A stretch of 64,000 nucleotides of DNA, from the NCBI GenBank assembly GCA_964030785.1, contig OZ034979.1, positions 13,562,583-13,626,582 on the forward strand. The letters are read 5' to 3'. Position 1 is the stretch's first letter. Each line of letters opens with the position of its first letter. The notes below the pieces were generated by a model that saw nothing but the letters and a program-made list of their open reading frames with translations, ran no database searches and had not been told where the DNA came from. This document shows, in pieces, positions 63,149-64,000 of this stretch. The stretch is from Siderastrea siderea (taxonomy: Eukaryota; Cnidaria; Anthozoa; Scleractinia; Rhizangiidae). The translations under genes and the position numbers were made by a program.

Positions 63149-64000
63149 CTAATCACTCATGTCAAACAATTCCGCCAACCCTTCTTCTTGAGTTTTTTCT
63201 TCACGAAAGTCCGTGTGATACTCAAGCGGTTCAGATGGACACAGATTCGGTTCAGTTCGGTGAATACCATCGTCAAGAAGCCACCGTTTGTCGTAATATG
63301 CGCTCAAACTGAGCTTGTTTTGTTCGTAACTTATTATTTTATTTTTATAGGGTTTAAACCCCAAGTATGTCACCATGTCCTTGTGCCCAAACAAAGTTTT
63401 TTGGTAACGCTCCAAGCTTAAATCATTATGTTTGTGTGAAACCCCTTTTGAGCTGCATTTTGTTTTGCTGTTTTCGAACGGTTCAACCTGCGCTAAGCGC
63501 GATCATCGCACTGCCTTCGGCTTCTAACTTAAAAAGCCCAGGAGTGCGTTTGTCCCAATCGCTCACAGCGACCCATTTGTGTTTTTCGCGCTCAAACTCT
63601 TGTACCATGTCAGGTTTGACAATTTCGTCCAAAGAATTGCCGGATATCGCCATGTAAAAGCTGTCTGTGTCCATCTGAATCAACTCAAAATTCCGTCTGT
63701 CAATGTACCGATCAAGAAAGTCATAATAAAACTCAAGCATTCTAAGTTTGGCCAGCTGATAAACTGCAATACCGGCATGGAATGGTCTGTCAATGGTCAC
63801 CCTTTGTTTTCATGAGTTAAGCTCGTAAGCTTCACCAATTTCATTCATGTCAGAGAAAAACACGCTTCTCAAAGTTCTGTCAACAACCTTTTCATTTTTG
63901 GTATAAGTTATGTTGGTTTGGTCTTCGAGGCTTTCCATGAACTTGCCAGAAGCGCTGTTCCCCAAAAGTTTGAACATGTCAGCAAACAACACCTTGTTTC
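63149..64000 (-). pseudogene. Polinton/Maverick-type protein-primed DNA polymerase B, partial, runs off window
   Basis: From the right edge the minus strand reads KLLGNSASGKFMESLEDQTN (motif B region), then VTIDRPFHAGIAVYQLAKLR, then LIQMDTDSFYMAIS with the catalytic DTD, and a C-terminal part ending in WLLDDGIHRTEP. These are B-family polymerases of the type found in Polintons. An in-frame TGA near 63808 and a frameshift near 63485 show decay. The rest of the gene lies beyond the window. Confidence 0.82.

Noticed and set aside
56554..64000. FAH exon 6 (GDYTDFY segment)
   Set aside because: I looked for the expected Asp-Tyr-Thr-Asp-Phe-Tyr coding sequence on the plus strand and found none, so it is assumed to lie outside the window.

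Overview
The window looks like nuclear DNA of an animal, most likely an anthozoan cnidarian such as a stony coral. This is inferred from an intron-rich pair of metazoan genes, AT-rich introns, and a repeat load (Penelope-like, RTE-like, BEL/Pao, Ty3/gypsy, Polinton and hAT elements plus many MITEs) typical of cnidarian genomes. No single sequence proves the species. I saw no CRISPR array, operon, tRNA or rRNA.

Two host genes are recognisable and read away from each other. On the minus strand lies a complete TGF-beta/activin type I receptor: seven coding exons between 31727 and 883, 511 codons plus stop, with every splice junction in phase. On the plus strand, 378 bp away, starts a fumarylacetoacetate hydrolase (FAH) gene. 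Its first five coding exons (32105-32185, 32262-32372, 45524-45610, 52827-52861, 56504-56553) are in the window and the rest must lie beyond 64000. The 31728-32104 interval is therefore a shared divergent promoter. Nearly everything else is intron filled with mobile DNA.

Receptor introns. The 22.8-kb intron 5970-28774 holds a Tc1/mariner copy inside another terminal-inverted-repeat (TIR) element (6360-8502), a decayed hAT-like gene hit by two smaller elements (11151-15330), and a second hAT (17421-21569) carrying a MITE that itself carries an ATCGAT-rich element. It also has a run of TTAA-flanked foldback elements (23917-28666), one split by a Tc1-like element with palindromic subterminal arrays. 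The first intron carries a Penelope-like element (29734-31270).

FAH introns. Intron 2 (13.2 kb) has a 39-bp minisatellite, an RTE-like LINE (35478-41575) broken by a 1.1-kb element carrying a RecQ-helicase fragment and by an inverted Penelope pair (38324-41128), a G-run TIR element (42062-43498) and a second RecQ-like fragment (43565-44945). Introns 3-5 hold further TIR elements, a third inverted Penelope pair (54784-56000), Ty3/gypsy remnants (57585-61480), BEL/Pao remnants (61940-62835) and the edge of a Polinton-type DNA polymerase gene (63149-64000).

The most interesting patterns cut across elements: (i) two TIR families with 3-bp AT-only target duplications and internal G-run arrays; (ii) Tc1-like elements with a related core but different palindromic subterminal arrays; (iii) Penelope copies in head-to-head inverted form at each locus, with hammerhead-ribozyme-like cores at their ends; (iv) RecQ-helicase fragments inside mobile DNA.
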